Below are positions 34,541 to 43,505 of a stretch of 64,000 bases of DNA, one piece after another. Under the pieces are notes generated by a model. It was not told the DNA's origin. It was given only the letters and a program-made list of their open reading frames with translations, and searched no databases. The DNA is from Bradyrhizobium sp. WD16 (lineage in GTDB: Bacteria > Pseudomonadota > Alphaproteobacteria > Rhizobiales > Xanthobacteraceae), in assembly GCF_024181725.1 (NCBI RefSeq), contig NZ_CP028908.1, positions 3,833,501-3,897,500 on the forward strand, written 5' to 3'. Numbering within the stretch: position 1 is the first letter of the stretch; each line of letters opens with the position of its first letter. The position numbers and the translations under genes are program-made.

Positions 34541-35944
34541 TCACCGCGCGCCGTTGATGATCTGAAGTTGGGTGAATTCCGCAAGTCCTTCTTCGGCGAA
34601 TTCCACCCCGATGCCAGACTGTTTGGCACCGCCGAACGGGATGTGCGGCGCCATGTCGATATGCTTGTTGATCCAGACCGTGCCGGCATCGATCCGGTTA
34701 GCGATCTGATACGCCCGCTCAGGATCCGACGACCAGACCGAGGCGCCGAGACCATAGCTGCTGGCATTGGCTCTGCGGATGGCATCGTCCGGCTCGGAAT
34801 ATCTGATCAGCGGTAGCACCGGACCGAATTGTTCCTCATCGACCAGACGGGAGCCTTCCTCGATGTCGCGCACGATGGTCGGCTTGATGAAATAGCCCGG
34901 CCTGTCCATGGCCTCGCCGCCGGCGACGATCTTGCCATTAATGCGCGCGTCCTCGAGGAAGCTCTTCACCTTCTCGTACTGCATGCGGTTCTGCAGTGGT
35001 CCCAATTTGGTGCCTTGCTTGAGGCCGTCGTCGACGACCGCGCTGTTGGCCAGGGCTGCGAGCTCTTCGCACAACTCGTCGTAGACGGCTTCGTGGACGT
35101 AGAGACGCTTGATCGCGAGGCAGACCTGACCGCTGTTCTGGAATGCGCCCTCGAAGATGCCGGGAGCGACCTTCTTGGGGTCGACATCGTCGAGGACGAT
35201 GCCGGCGTCATTGCCGCCGAGCTCGAGGGTGATACGCTTCAGCGTTTGCGCCGCGCTTGCCATCACCTTTCGTCCCGTCGACGTCGAGCCGGTGAAGGAG
35301 ATTTTGCGCACGTCGGGATGGCGCGTCAGCGCGTCACCGAGGTCGTTGGCGTCGGCGATCACGTTGAGCACGCCGGGTGGCAGGATTCCGGCTACCAGTT
35401 CAGCAATGCGCAGCGTCGACAGCGGTGTGGTCGGTGCCGGCTTCACCACCAGTGTGTTGCCGGCAAGCAGGGCGGGCGGCAGCTTGAACCCGAGGATCAG
35501 GAGCGGATAGTTCCAGGGGATGATGGCTCCGACCACGCCGAGGGGGCGGCGGTGGGCTTCGACCCGCCGGCCGCTGCTGTCCTCGATCACCTTGGCCGGG
35601 AGGTCAAGCGAGGCGAGATAGCGGAAGAAGGCCGCCATCCCCAGTACTTCTTCCGTCGCGTCGGCGAGCGGCTTGCCCTGCTCGCTGGTCAGCAGTCGTG
35701 CCAGCTCCGGAGCATGCACTTCGATTACGTCGGCCATCTGTCCGATCAGCTGGCGGCGCTCGCCGATCGGAGTTGCGGCCCATGCCGGAAAGGCGGCCTT
35801 CGCCGCCGCGACGGCGGCGTTGAGCTGCGTCTCTGAGGCCCGCGGGCACAGTGCCAGAACTTCCTCGGTAGCCGGATTGAGAACCGCCATTGTCGCGTCT
35901 CCCTGAACCAGCTCTCCGCCGATCAGAAGTCTGTAGTCGCTCAT
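34541..35944 (-). CDS. NAD(P)-dependent aldehyde dehydrogenase
   Basis: A 467-residue ALDH. IIPWNYPLLILGFKLPPALL and the substrate/cofactor-binding KISFTGSTSTGRKV are present. The general-base glutamate is in LELGGNDAGIVL and the catalytic cysteine in FQNSGQVCLAIKRL. The C-terminal PFGGAKQSGIGVEFAEEGL is the oligomerisation end. It oxidises an aldehyde to an acid; the substrate is unknown. Two ModE-like boxes lie upstream, which is unusual for this family. Confidence 0.92.
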   Translation of the reverse strand: MSDYRLLIGGELVQGDATMAVLNPATEEVLALCPRASETQLNAAVAAAKAAFPAWAATPIGERRQLIGQMADVIEVHAPELARLLTSEQGKPLADATEEVLGMAAFFRYLASLDLPAKVIEDSSGRRVEAHRRPLGVVGAIIPWNYPLLILGFKLPPALLAGNTLVVKPAPTTPLSTLRIAELVAGILPPGVLNVIADANDLGDALTRHPDVRKISFTGSTSTGRKVMASAAQTLKRITLELGGNDAGIVLDDVDPKKVAPGIFEGAFQNSGQVCLAIKRLYVHEAVYDELCEELAALANSAVVDDGLKQGTKLGPLQNRMQYEKVKSFLEDARINGKIVAGGEAMDRPGYFIKPTIVRDIEEGSRLVDEEQFGPVLPLIRYSEPDDAIRRANASSYGLGASVWSSDPERAYQIANRIDAGTVWINKHIDMAPHIPFGGAKQSGIGVEFAEEGLAEFTQLQIINGAR

Positions 35945-36009
35945 ATGTGTCTCTCCCTTGTGTCGTTCTTCCGGAGAATCTATTTCCCGGAAAACGAGCC
36001 GCTTCGGCT

Positions 36010-36033
36010 TCGTTATATATAATCATATATCAT
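36010..36033. promoter_or_regulatory. ModE-like box 4 (aldehyde dehydrogenase)
   Basis: CGTTATATAT-N4-ATATATCATG, an AT-rich imperfect palindrome 66 bp upstream of the aldehyde dehydrogenase start, in the divergent spacer. Confidence 0.55.
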
Positions 36034-36086
36034 GGTCGCGGAGCTTCGGCCACCGTCTGGAGCAGCTGGACACCGCAGCCGGTCGA

Positions 36087-36112
36087 CGATATATTTAATT
36101 AAACATATCGAT
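36087..36112. promoter_or_regulatory. ModE-like box 5
   Basis: CGATATAT-N10-ATATCGAT, ending 18 bp before the 126-residue gene. The position suggests repression when bound, or a promoter element overlapping the box. Confidence 0.6.
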
Positions 36113-36130
36113 GCGGAGTGTCGATCGGAG

Positions 36131-36511
36131 ATGGATCTCGAAAGCCGGCAATTGACGAACTGCCATGTCGCTCCCGACGGTGGATTGATCTCTCTCGGTT
36201 TCGTCGACGGAGCAGGGTGTCCCACATCGATCAATTTTCCTCTTGATCAGATCGGTGTACTGCTCATGACGCTGCCGGCGCTGATCGAAGCGGCACTCCG
36301 TGCGCGTTACCGCGATGCCAGCCTGCGCTACACTTATCCCCTCAAGTCTTGGAGCTTCGAGCGCTCGTCTGATCCGGCCACCAGCATCATTACGTTGCGG
36401 ACGGCGGATGGTTTCGGCGTCTGCTTCTCGATGGCCCAGGAGCTGCGCAGCGAGCTCGGAGAGGCGCTGGCGACGGTCGGGGAGCTTGGCGAGCCTCCGG
36501 CTGCGAATTGA
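36131..36511 (+). CDS. Unknown 126-residue protein behind a ModE-like box
   Basis: Not recognised. The sequence looks like a small all-beta/alpha domain: TNCHVAPDGGLISLGFVDGA, INFPLDQIGVLLMTLPALIE, LKSWSFERSSDPATSIITLR, FGVCFSMAQELRSELGEAL. It has no signal peptide. It is divergent from the aldehyde dehydrogenase and 156 bp from the convergent ModE-type gene. The upstream ATG at 36032 would start inside Mo-box 4 and is rejected. Confidence 0.6.
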   Translation: MDLESRQLTNCHVAPDGGLISLGFVDGAGCPTSINFPLDQIGVLLMTLPALIEAALRARYRDASLRYTYPLKSWSFERSSDPATSIITLRTADGFGVCFSMAQELRSELGEALATVGELGEPPAAN

Positions 36512-36667
36512 AGTGAAGTTGAAGTTAGGTGTGTGCACTTGACGGCGATGGAGGATGACGCGCGCCGAGGCTGCGCAGGCGGACACGCTTCCTCGGCAGC
36601 GCTCTCATCGCAATTGGGGCAGGGTCGTGCGTCACGCGAACCGCCGGCCGGAGCGGCCGACCGGTGC

Positions 36668-37063
36668 TTACCGACGCTTCGACCTGCGTGGTCCGGCGAC
36701 GTCGGAACGTAATCCCAACAGATCGGCGCGGGCCGCGTCTATCGCGGCCTTTTCGATCCGCCGGTACCGTTCGATCAGGGATTCGCCCAAGGGGGTCAGG
36801 GCAGCGCCGCCGCCATCCTTGCCGCCGGTCTGGCGCGTGACGACCGCCCGGCCGCAGATCCGCGTGATCTCCTCGACCAGATCCCAGGCGCGCTTGTAGG
36901 ACATCTTCATCGCTCGGCCGGCGGCCGAGATCGAGCCCTGGGTCCGGATCTGCTCGAGCAGTTCGATCTTGCCTGGGCCGATTCGGCCGTCCGCATCGAG
37001 GTCGATGCGTATGCTCAGATGCGGAATCTGTTTGGCGGCTCGTTCGGCTTTAGCGGTGCTCAT
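36668..37063 (-). CDS. ModE-type DNA-binding protein without Mop domain
   Basis: A 131-residue protein equal to the N-terminal winged-helix domain of ModE: GRIGPGKIELLEQIRTQGSI, SAAGRAMKMSYKRAWDLVEE, VVTRQTGGKDGGGAALTPLG. The molybdate-binding Mop/TOBE part is absent, so this protein cannot sense molybdate in the standard way. It is a good candidate to bind the five palindromes at 29824-36112. Start ATG 37063 is preceded by GGGAG. Alternatives are a truncated ModE or a partner of a full-length ModE encoded elsewhere. Confidence 0.85.
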   Translation of the reverse strand: MSTAKAERAAKQIPHLSIRIDLDADGRIGPGKIELLEQIRTQGSISAAGRAMKMSYKRAWDLVEEITRICGRAVVTRQTGGKDGGGAALTPLGESLIERYRRIEKAAIDAARADLLGLRSDVAGPRRSKRR

Positions 37064-37185
37064 CGGTACTCTCCCGCCTGGCAGCATCCATCATGGTGGT
37101 CATCGTGGACATTGTTAGGCCGCGTGCCGCCGCCGAACAAGCATAACGCTCGCCGGCGGGTTGGCCGGAGCGACGCCGGACTGTC

Positions 37186-37554
37186 TCACGGTTCGGTGGC
37201 GGCACCCTCGAGCAGGTCGAGGACGCGGTCGGCGGGGCGGCACAGGCGGGTGCCCTTGGGCGAAACCACGATCGGCCGCTGGATGAGGATCGGATGGGCG
37301 GCCATGGCGTCCAGCAGGTCGTCGTCGCTCCGGTGCGGACCATCGAGGCCGAGCTCCTTGAAGGGCGAGCCCTTGTCGCGCAGCAGGTCGCGGACCGAGA
37401 TGCCCATGGCCTTGACCAGCTCGACGAGCGTCTCGCGGCTTGGCGGCGTCTTGAGATATTCGATGACGGTCGGCTCGACGCCGCTCTGCCGGATCATCGC
37501 CAGAGTGTTGCGCGACGTCCCGCAGGCGGGATTGTGGTAGATGGTGATGCTCAT
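37186..37554 (-). CDS. arsC: Arsenate reductase, ArsC/Spx family
   Basis: A 122-residue thioredoxin-fold protein. ITIYHNPACGTSRNTL carries the H-x3-C-x3-R catalytic site of glutaredoxin-linked arsenate reductase, and VIEYLKTPPSRETLVELV and PILIQRPIVVSPKGTRLCRP complete the family pattern. The ATG at 37554 restores the standard start MSITIYHN. It is 37 bp from the YedE-like gene upstream and may share its transcript. No arsB or arsR is seen, so the true substrate may differ. Confidence 0.85.
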   Translation of the reverse strand: MSITIYHNPACGTSRNTLAMIRQSGVEPTVIEYLKTPPSRETLVELVKAMGISVRDLLRDKGSPFKELGLDGPHRSDDDLLDAMAAHPILIQRPIVVSPKGTRLCRPADRVLDLLEGAATEP

Positions 37555-37591
37555 GATGTCCTCAGTGCAGCCGATCGTGGGCACCCGGCTG

Positions 37592-38038
37592 TCAGTTGTC
37601 GCATTGCGCCGCCATGGTTGGCGTCCACGACCGGGACTGGAGCGCGCCGTTGAGCAACATCCCGACAATCATTGCTGCGACAAAGACGATGATCTGCGGC
37701 GTCGCGGATGCAAGGTTGACGATCGCCGGCCCGGGGCACAGGCCTGCCAGTCCCCAGCCGATCCCGAAGATCGCCGAACCGGCTGCCAGCGGCCTATCGA
37801 TCTCGGTCCTGGTCGGTCGGTCGGCGACCTCCGCGAGCAGGGGGTGTTTCTGGCGGCGCGCCAGCGCCAGTCCCGGCAAGGCGACGAGCAGGGCCGCGCC
37901 CATCACGACGAGCAGGCTCGGATCCCAGGCACCGAATACGTCGAGAAAGGCGAGAACCTTGGCAGGCTGAACCATGCCGGAAACCAAAAGCCCGGCGCCG
38001 AAGATCAGGCCGCAGACGAGAGAAGCGAGGATCTGCAT
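37592..38038 (-). CDS. YeeE/YedE-type membrane protein (half 2)
   Basis: A 148-residue membrane protein with four hydrophobic segments and the family motifs FGAGLLVSGMVQPAKVLAFL and GIGWGLAGLCPGPAIV. It pairs with the next gene; the two half-size proteins together match the bipartite sulfur/thiosulfate-transport YeeE/YedE channel. They are 9 bp apart, in the same operon. Confidence 0.85.
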   Translation of the reverse strand: MQILASLVCGLIFGAGLLVSGMVQPAKVLAFLDVFGAWDPSLLVVMGAALLVALPGLALARRQKHPLLAEVADRPTRTEIDRPLAAGSAIFGIGWGLAGLCPGPAIVNLASATPQIIVFVAAMIVGMLLNGALQSRSWTPTMAAQCDN

Positions 38039-38047
38039 GGGGCGATC

Positions 38048-38467
38048 TCAAAACATGTGTCGGGAAAGAGCGACGGTCACGATCGCCACGGCCATGAAGA
38101 TGCCGGTCGCGGTGATCGATCGACGGGACAATCGCGCCATGCCGCAAATGCCGTGACCCGAGGTGCATCCGCCGGCGAGACGCGTGCCGAAGCCGACGAG
38201 CAAACCGGCAACGATGAGCACAGCCCAGCTGCCGGGCAGTACCGGCACGTCGAATGAATATCCCATCAAGCGACCGAGAAGCGGCGCGATGATCAGCCCG
38301 CCGACAAAGGCGAGGCGCCAGTGCCGGTCCTGGCCGCGGGCGGTGAGCAGGCCGTTGACGATGCCGCTGATGCCGGCGATCCTGCCGGTCGAAATCATCA
38401 GCAGCACGGCAGACAGCCCGATCAGTCCGCCGCCGATCGCCGCAGAAAACGGCGTGAATTGCATCAT
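38048..38467 (-). CDS. YeeE/YedE-type membrane protein (half 1)
   Basis: A 139-residue membrane protein: GGGLIGLSAVLLMISTGRIA, GISGIVNGLL and the diagnostic GFGTRLAGGCTSGHGICGMA with the conserved Cys. It is probably involved in uptake or export of a reduced sulfur compound. Together with the TauE-like permease upstream it looks like the membrane part of a BigR-type sulfide-response operon, although no bigR or sulfur dioxygenase gene is present. Confidence 0.86.
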   Translation of the reverse strand: MMQFTPFSAAIGGGLIGLSAVLLMISTGRIAGISGIVNGLLTARGQDRHWRLAFVGGLIIAPLLGRLMGYSFDVPVLPGSWAVLIVAGLLVGFGTRLAGGCTSGHGICGMARLSRRSITATGIFMAVAIVTVALSRHMF

Positions 38468-38606
38468 GGGTGGGAGGCTCCCGTCGATCGTTGCCGCGAG
38501 TGTGGCGGCTCCATTGGATCATACAGCGGGATGGGTGGTCTCTGCAAAACGTTGGCAACCACGCGAGCCCAAACTAGCCGCCAGTCAACCGGGGGCCGAG
38601 CGGTGG

Positions 38607-39374
38607 TCAGCCGAGGACCGCCATCCCGCTCCGATAGAGGACATAGACGGCGACGGCAAAGACAATGGCGGCGAAAATGCGAGTGAGGGCATTCTTGTAG
38701 GAGGTGAGACTGGTCGCAAGCAGTGTGCCGAGCACGCCGCCGACGAGGCCGCCGCCGATGAATTCGGCGGCGACTACCCAGTCGACGAGGCCGGAGATGG
38801 CGTAATTGAGGCTGGTCGCCAGGCCGAAGGTGCCGACCGCCAGCAGCGACGAACCGATGGCGTTGATCGTCGGCATACCGGTCGCAAGAATCAGGCCGGG
38901 CACGATGAGAAATCCGCCGCCGATACCGAAGAATCCCGACAGCCCGCCGGTGATCAGAGCGATGGCCGCGGTCGTGACGCACATGCGTCGGTCGACCACC
39001 AGGGGCTTGCCGGAAGATTGCGCGCGGGGGCGCAGCATCAGGCTGGTGACCAGCAGCATCAGAAGCCCGAAAAGAAAGAGCAGGCGCTGGCCGTCCAGGA
39101 GCTTGCCGAGACTCGAACCGACGAAAGCGCCGAGCGTGCCGATGGCGGCGAACACCGCGGCACAGCGCCACCATACATTGCCCTTGCGGGCATGGGCGAT
39201 CAGGTTGGCGTAGGCGCTGACCGCGACCGCCAGTGCGCCGGTGCCCAGCGCCACGTGGGGGTCGCTGACGCCGACGACGTAGAGGAGGAGCGGCGTGGCG
39301 AGGATCGAACCGCCGCCGCCGATCAGGCCGAGGACGAAGCCGACGAGGCCTCCGGAGGAGAGTGCTGCGATCAT
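38607..39374 (-). CDS. TauE/SafE-family anion permease
   Basis: A 255-residue membrane protein with about eight hydrophobic segments and the family signature GLIGGGGSILATPLLLYVVG near the start, repeated as GFFGIGGGFLIVPGLIL in the second half. Members export sulfite or organosulfonates. The gene lies 139 bp before the YedE pair on the same strand. A perfect palindrome (39428-39443) is in its promoter. Confidence 0.9.
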   Translation of the reverse strand: MIAALSSGGLVGFVLGLIGGGGSILATPLLLYVVGVSDPHVALGTGALAVAVSAYANLIAHARKGNVWWRCAAVFAAIGTLGAFVGSSLGKLLDGQRLLFLFGLLMLLVTSLMLRPRAQSSGKPLVVDRRMCVTTAAIALITGGLSGFFGIGGGFLIVPGLILATGMPTINAIGSSLLAVGTFGLATSLNYAISGLVDWVVAAEFIGGGLVGGVLGTLLATSLTSYKNALTRIFAAIVFAVAVYVLYRSGMAVLG

Positions 39375-39427
39375 TGCCTGCCGAGGTCAGGCCAGAGTTT
39401 CGTGAGTTGGCGGCGACGATGAAATGG

Positions 39428-39443
39428 TTTAGCAATTGCTAAA
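39428..39443. promoter_or_regulatory. Operator-like perfect palindrome
   Basis: TTTAGCAATTGCTAAA, a 16-bp perfect inverted repeat, 54 bp upstream of the TauE-like gene and followed by AT-rich DNA. The shape fits an ArsR-family repressor such as BigR/SqrR; the regulator is not in the window. Confidence 0.55.
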
Positions 39444-39559
39444 ATATTTGGCGGGGACAGATTGGCAACCCGCGGCCCCTATCGAACTTCCGATGTCAAG
39501 CCGTCGGCTGTCATGGCAGAATCCTGCCACGCAGCCCGCCCGTCATGGAGGAAATGGTC

Positions 39560-40111
39560 ATGTTCCGTATCGTCATCCTGCTCGCCGCCCTGATACCGGC
39601 TTTTGCATTCGCGCAGGATAGCCATCACCATCATGGTGATCATGGCGCCGATCATCAGATCATGGCGGCTCCGCGCCAGGCCGGCCAGTCCACTTTCGCC
39701 GCGATACAGGAAATCGTTGAAATGCTGCAGGCCGATCCTGATACCGACTGGAGCAAGGTCGACATCGAGGCTTTGCGGCAGCATCTGATCGACATGGATA
39801 ATGTCACCTTTCGCGCAAAGGTTCACAGCACGCCGATCGATGGCGGCATGATATTCACCGTCGAGGGGGAAGGGGCGGTCCAGGACTCGATCCGTCGCAT
39901 GGTGGTCGCCCATGCCGATACCATGAACGGTATCGAAGGCTGGACGATGAAAGCCGCCGAGACCGATCGCGGTGCGACGCTGTCCGTCGTCGCTCCCGCG
40001 CGAGATCAGAACAAGCTGAAGGCGCTCGGCTTCATCGGCGTGATGACACTCGGCATGCATCATCAGCAGCATCACCTGATGATCGCCCGCGGCGACCATC
40101 CGCACCACTGA
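39560..40111 (+). CDS. Exported His-rich protein, possibly copper related
   Basis: A 183-residue secreted protein. A Sec signal (FRIVILLAALIPAFAFA) is followed by a metal-binding-looking run DSHHHHGDHGADH. An alpha/beta domain (DWSKVDIEALRQHLIDMDNV, ITTFRAKV-like turn, MVVAHADTMNGIEGW) follows, and the C terminus is again His rich (MHHQQHHLM, HPHH). The family was not named, but the position beside copA suggests periplasmic copper or other metal binding. GGAGGAA lies 6 bp before ATG 39560, which decides the start. Confidence 0.7.
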   Translation: MFRIVILLAALIPAFAFAQDSHHHHGDHGADHQIMAAPRQAGQSTFAAIQEIVEMLQADPDTDWSKVDIEALRQHLIDMDNVTFRAKVHSTPIDGGMIFTVEGEGAVQDSIRRMVVAHADTMNGIEGWTMKAAETDRGATLSVVAPARDQNKLKALGFIGVMTLGMHHQQHHLMIARGDHPHH

Positions 40112-40138
40112 GCTGACGGGTGCGGCGCGGTCGCTGCG

Positions 40139-42610
40139 TCACAACTTGGTCATGCGCAGGCGCAAGGCATTCCCCACGACGCTGACCGACGACAGCGCCA
40201 TGGCGGCGGCGGCGATGATCGGCGACAGCAGGATGCCGAAGCTGGGATAGAGGATGCCCGCGGCGATCGGGATACCTGCGGCATTGTAGATGAAGGCGAA
40301 GAACAGGTTCTGCCGGATGTTGTTCATGGTGGCCTGCGACAGCCGACGGGCGCGGACGATGCCGCCGAGGTCGCCCTTGAGCAGAGTGACACCCGCGCTT
40401 TCCATGGCGACGTCGGTGCCGGTGCCCATGGCGATGCTGACCTCGGCCGCCGCCAGCGCCGGCGCGTCGTTGACGCCGTCGCCGGCCATGGCGACGATAC
40501 GCCCCGCCCGGCGCAGCTTCGCCACCACGGCGCTCTTCTGATCGGGCAGGACTTCGGCCTCGATGTCGGCGATGCCGAGCCGTCGCGCCACTGCCTGGGC
40601 GGTGGTGCGGTTGTCGCCGGTCAACATGATGACCTTGATGCCTTCGCTTGCCAGCGCCGTCAGGGCCGCAGGCGTCGACGACTTCACCGGATCGGCGATG
40701 GCAAAGAGACCGGCCGGCGCGCCGTCGATCGCCATGGCGATCACGGTGGCACCTTCGGCGCGCATGCGTTCTGCTTCGGCTTCGAGGGGACGGATGTCGA
40801 TGCCGCGCGAGGCCATGAAGCCGGCGTTGCCGAGCAGGATTACTCGGCCCGCGACCGTGCCCGTCGCGCCCTTGCCCGTCGGCGAATCGAAATCGGCGAC
40901 GTCGGCAAGAGCTAGGTCGCGCTCCTTGGCGGCGCGGACGATGGCGTCCGCGAGCGGGTGTTCGCTGGCCCGTTCGACGCTGGCTGCGAGCCGCAGCAGC
41001 TCGTTCTCGGCAAGTCCCGAGGCCGGCACCACCGACACCACCTTCGGCTTGCCTTCGGTCAGCGTTCCGGTTTTGTCGATCACCAGCGTGTCGACCTTCT
41101 CCATCCGCTCGAGCGCCTCGGCATTCTTGATCAGGACGCCTGCCTGGGCGCCGCGGCCGACGCCGACCATGATCGACATCGGCGTGGCGAGTCCGAGCGC
41201 GCAGGGGCAGGCAATGATCAGGACGCTCACCGCGGCGACAAGGCCGAAGGCCATGCGTGGTTCGGGGCCGAACGTCGCCCAGGCGCCGAACGCGATGAGG
41301 GCCGTGACGATGACGACGGGAACGAACCAGCCGGAGACCTGGTCGGCCAGGCGCTGGATCGGTGCACGCGAGCGCTGCGCTTCGGCCACCATCTTCACAA
41401 TCTGGGAAAGAAGCGTGTCGCGACCGACCTTCTCGGCCCGCATGACAAAGCCGCCAGACTGGTTGAGTGTGCCCGCGATTACGCGGCCGCCGGCTTCCTT
41501 GGTCACTGGCATGGATTCACCGGTCACCAGGGATTCGTCGAGCGACGAGCGGCCTTCGAGAATGACCCCGTCCACCGGCACCATCTCGCCGGGGCGCACC
41601 CGCAATCTATCGCCGACCGCGAGAGTGTCGATCTCCACCTCACGTTCGGCACCGTCATCGTCGATCCGCCGGGCGGTCTTCGGCGCGAGCTGCAGCAGGG
41701 CCTTGATCGCGCCCGAGGTCGCCTCGCGCGCCCGCAATTCGAGCACCTGGCCGAGCAGCACCAATACGGTGATCACCGCGGCGGCTTCGAAGTACACCGC
41801 GACCGTGCCGCCATGGCTGCGGAACGCGGACGGGAAGGCGCCGGGCGCGAGCGTGGCGACGAGGCTGTAGACATAGGCCACCCCGGTGCCGATGGCGATC
41901 AGGGTGAACATGTTGAGGTTGCGGGTCAGGATCGACTGCCAGCCGCGGACGAAGAAGGGCCAGCCCGCCCAGAGCACCACGGGCGTGGCGACCGCGAGCT
42001 GAATCCAGTTCGACAGGGTGGGATCGACCCAGTTGTGCGGCCCGATGATGTGACCGCCCATCTCCAGCACCACGGCCGGCAAAGCCAGCACGAGGCCGAT
42101 CCAGAAGCGCCGCGTCATGTCGGCGAGTTCGGGATTGGGACCGGCCTCCAGCGACGCCACTTCCGGTTCGAGAGCCATGCCGCAGATCGGGCAGCTGCCC
42201 GGACCGACCTGTCGGATCTCCGGATGCATCGGACAGGTGTAGATGGCGCCGGGCGGAGGCGGCGGTTCCGGCGTCCGGGCAGTCTTGTCGAGATATTTCA
42301 CCGGGTCGGCGACAAATTTGGTGCGGCAGCCTGCGGAGCAGAAGAAGTAGGTTTCGCCGTGGTGCTCGGCACGGTGCTTGGCCGCGGCGGGGTCGACGCT
42401 CATGCCGCAGACCGGGTCGATGGCCTTGGCGGATTCGTCGCGGACGGCTGCCGGGACTGTGCCGCTGCAGCAGGAGGATGTCGCGGGCGGGAGGGCGTTC
42501 TTTGCCGCGCCGGCGCTGCCGCAGCCGCCGGAACCAGTTCCGGCTGAACCGTGTCCCGAGGAACCAGTTGCCGAAGAACCTGGGGCATTGTGGTCGTTGT
42601 CGGAACCCAT
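40139..42610 (-). CDS. copA: Copper-translocating P1B-type ATPase
   Basis: An 823-residue pump. Order: Gly/Ser-rich N terminus, a YHS domain ([20 protein letters not shown], about residue 65-110), a heavy-metal-binding segment ([20 protein letters not shown]), six or more membrane segments, the TGES actuator loop, the CPC ion site ([14 protein letters not shown], near residue 467), the phosphorylated Asp in DKTGTLTEG (near 510), and [10 protein letters not shown]. It exports Cu(I) from the cytoplasm. ATG 42610 was chosen; the frame from 42679 runs into the operator. Divergent from csoR. Confidence 0.93.
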   Translation of the reverse strand: MGSDNDHNAPGSSATGSSGHGSAGTGSGGCGSAGAAKNALPPATSSCCSGTVPAAVRDESAKAIDPVCGMSVDPAAAKHRAEHHGETYFFCSAGCRTKFVADPVKYLDKTARTPEPPPPPGAIYTCPMHPEIRQVGPGSCPICGMALEPEVASLEAGPNPELADMTRRFWIGLVLALPAVVLEMGGHIIGPHNWVDPTLSNWIQLAVATPVVLWAGWPFFVRGWQSILTRNLNMFTLIAIGTGVAYVYSLVATLAPGAFPSAFRSHGGTVAVYFEAAAVITVLVLLGQVLELRAREATSGAIKALLQLAPKTARRIDDDGAEREVEIDTLAVGDRLRVRPGEMVPVDGVILEGRSSLDESLVTGESMPVTKEAGGRVIAGTLNQSGGFVMRAEKVGRDTLLSQIVKMVAEAQRSRAPIQRLADQVSGWFVPVVIVTALIAFGAWATFGPEPRMAFGLVAAVSVLIIACPCALGLATPMSIMVGVGRGAQAGVLIKNAEALERMEKVDTLVIDKTGTLTEGKPKVVSVVPASGLAENELLRLAASVERASEHPLADAIVRAAKERDLALADVADFDSPTGKGATGTVAGRVILLGNAGFMASRGIDIRPLEAEAERMRAEGATVIAMAIDGAPAGLFAIADPVKSSTPAALTALASEGIKVIMLTGDNRTTAQAVARRLGIADIEAEVLPDQKSAVVAKLRRAGRIVAMAGDGVNDAPALAAAEVSIAMGTGTDVAMESAGVTLLKGDLGGIVRARRLSQATMNNIRQNLFFAFIYNAAGIPIAAGILYPSFGILLSPIIAAAAMALSSVSVVGNALRLRMTKL

Positions 42611-42652
42611 CCGCCGTCTCCAATCGCGTGGGAAGGTTTCGCTTGTGGGCAA

Positions 42653-42669
42653 ATACCCCCATGGGGTAT
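42653..42669. promoter_or_regulatory. CsoR-type operator between copA and csoR
   Basis: ATACCCC-CAT-GGGGTAT, a perfect 7-bp inverted repeat with the GC tract expected of CsoR/RcnR-family operators. It lies between the divergent starts, 10 bp before the csoR ATG. Confidence 0.75.
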
Positions 42670-42678
42670 ATAACGGCA

Positions 42679-42954
42679 ATGCGAAACGAACTCAAGGCTT
42701 CGGTCACGAAACGTCTCAGCCGCATCGAAGGGCAGGTGCGCGGTCTCGCCAGGATGGTGGAGGACGATCGCTACTGCATCGACATCATCACCCAGATCGC
42801 GGCGGTGCGCGCCGCGCTTCGCCGGGCCGAGGACGAGATTCTCAAAGACCATGTCGCCCACTGCGTCGAGCACGCGGTTGCCAGCGGCGACAGGGCGGAC
42901 CAGCGGGACAAGATCGCTGAACTGGTCGCGCTGATCGGCCGTGTGGAACGTTGA
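42679..42954 (+). CDS. csoR: CsoR/RcnR-family metal-sensing repressor
   Basis: A 91-residue four-helix protein: [20 protein letters not shown], the metal-ligand region [19 protein letters not shown] with Cys, and [14 protein letters not shown] with His and Cys. The C-H-C set fits copper sensing. It should repress copA and itself from the operator 10 bp upstream until Cu(I) binds. An in-frame ATG at 42661 lies inside the operator and is less likely. Confidence 0.88.
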   Translation: MRNELKASVTKRLSRIEGQVRGLARMVEDDRYCIDIITQIAAVRAALRRAEDEILKDHVAHCVEHAVASGDRADQRDKIAELVALIGRVER

Positions 42955-43075
42955 AGCAAAGCCGGACCGGCGCGTTTCCGCACATTTCTGCAATTGACAG
43001 CGTTCGCGGGCGGACCTTCTTCCGCCGGCATTCGTTGCATGGCGGGGCAGGGCAAAACTCGAAAGGATCAGCCCC

Positions 43076-43480
43076 ATGCGCGCCCAGGACATGATCAGCA
43101 CCCATCCACACGTCCGTGGCAACCTCAATGACTCCCTGATCCGCTGTATCGAGGAGTGCTACACCTGTGCCCAGGTCTGCACCTCGTGCGCCGACGCCTG
43201 CCTGGCCGAGCCGATGGTGCAGCAGCTCACTCAGTGCATCCGTCTCAATCTCGATTGCGCCGATGTGTGCAACGTCACAGGACGGCTGGTGACGCGCCGC
43301 ACCGGGTCCGACGAGGAACTGATCCGGCGCATGCTTCATGCCTGCGCCGCCGCCTGCCGGATGTGCATGGAGGAATGCGAGCGTCACGCCGGTCAGCATG
43401 AGCACTGCAGGATCTGCGCCGCCGCCTGCCGTGATAGCATGGAAGCCTGCGAGGCCGCCGGCCGCAGCATGGCTCATTGA
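43076..43480 (+). CDS. Cys-rich four-helix-bundle copper storage protein (Csp-like)
   Basis: A 134-residue protein with 17 cysteines spaced along predicted helices (CIEECYTCAQVCTSCADAC, CADVCNV, CAAACRMCMEEC, CRICAAACRDSMEAC). This is the DUF326/Csp pattern, in which thiols line the bundle core and hold many Cu(I) ions. It has no signal peptide, so it is a cytosolic Csp3-like form. It follows csoR by 121 bp and completes a sensing, export and storage set. Confidence 0.87.
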   Translation: MRAQDMISTHPHVRGNLNDSLIRCIEECYTCAQVCTSCADACLAEPMVQQLTQCIRLNLDCADVCNVTGRLVTRRTGSDEELIRRMLHACAAACRMCMEECERHAGQHEHCRICAAACRDSMEACEAAGRSMAH

Positions 43481-43505
43481 TCACTGCGCGCCGACCCAGA
43501 TCCGT

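Noticed and set aside
36032-36130. Upstream start of the 126-residue gene
   Set aside because: The ATG at 36032 lies within Mo-box 4 and the extension would be translated across Mo-box 5; no ribosome-binding site precedes it.
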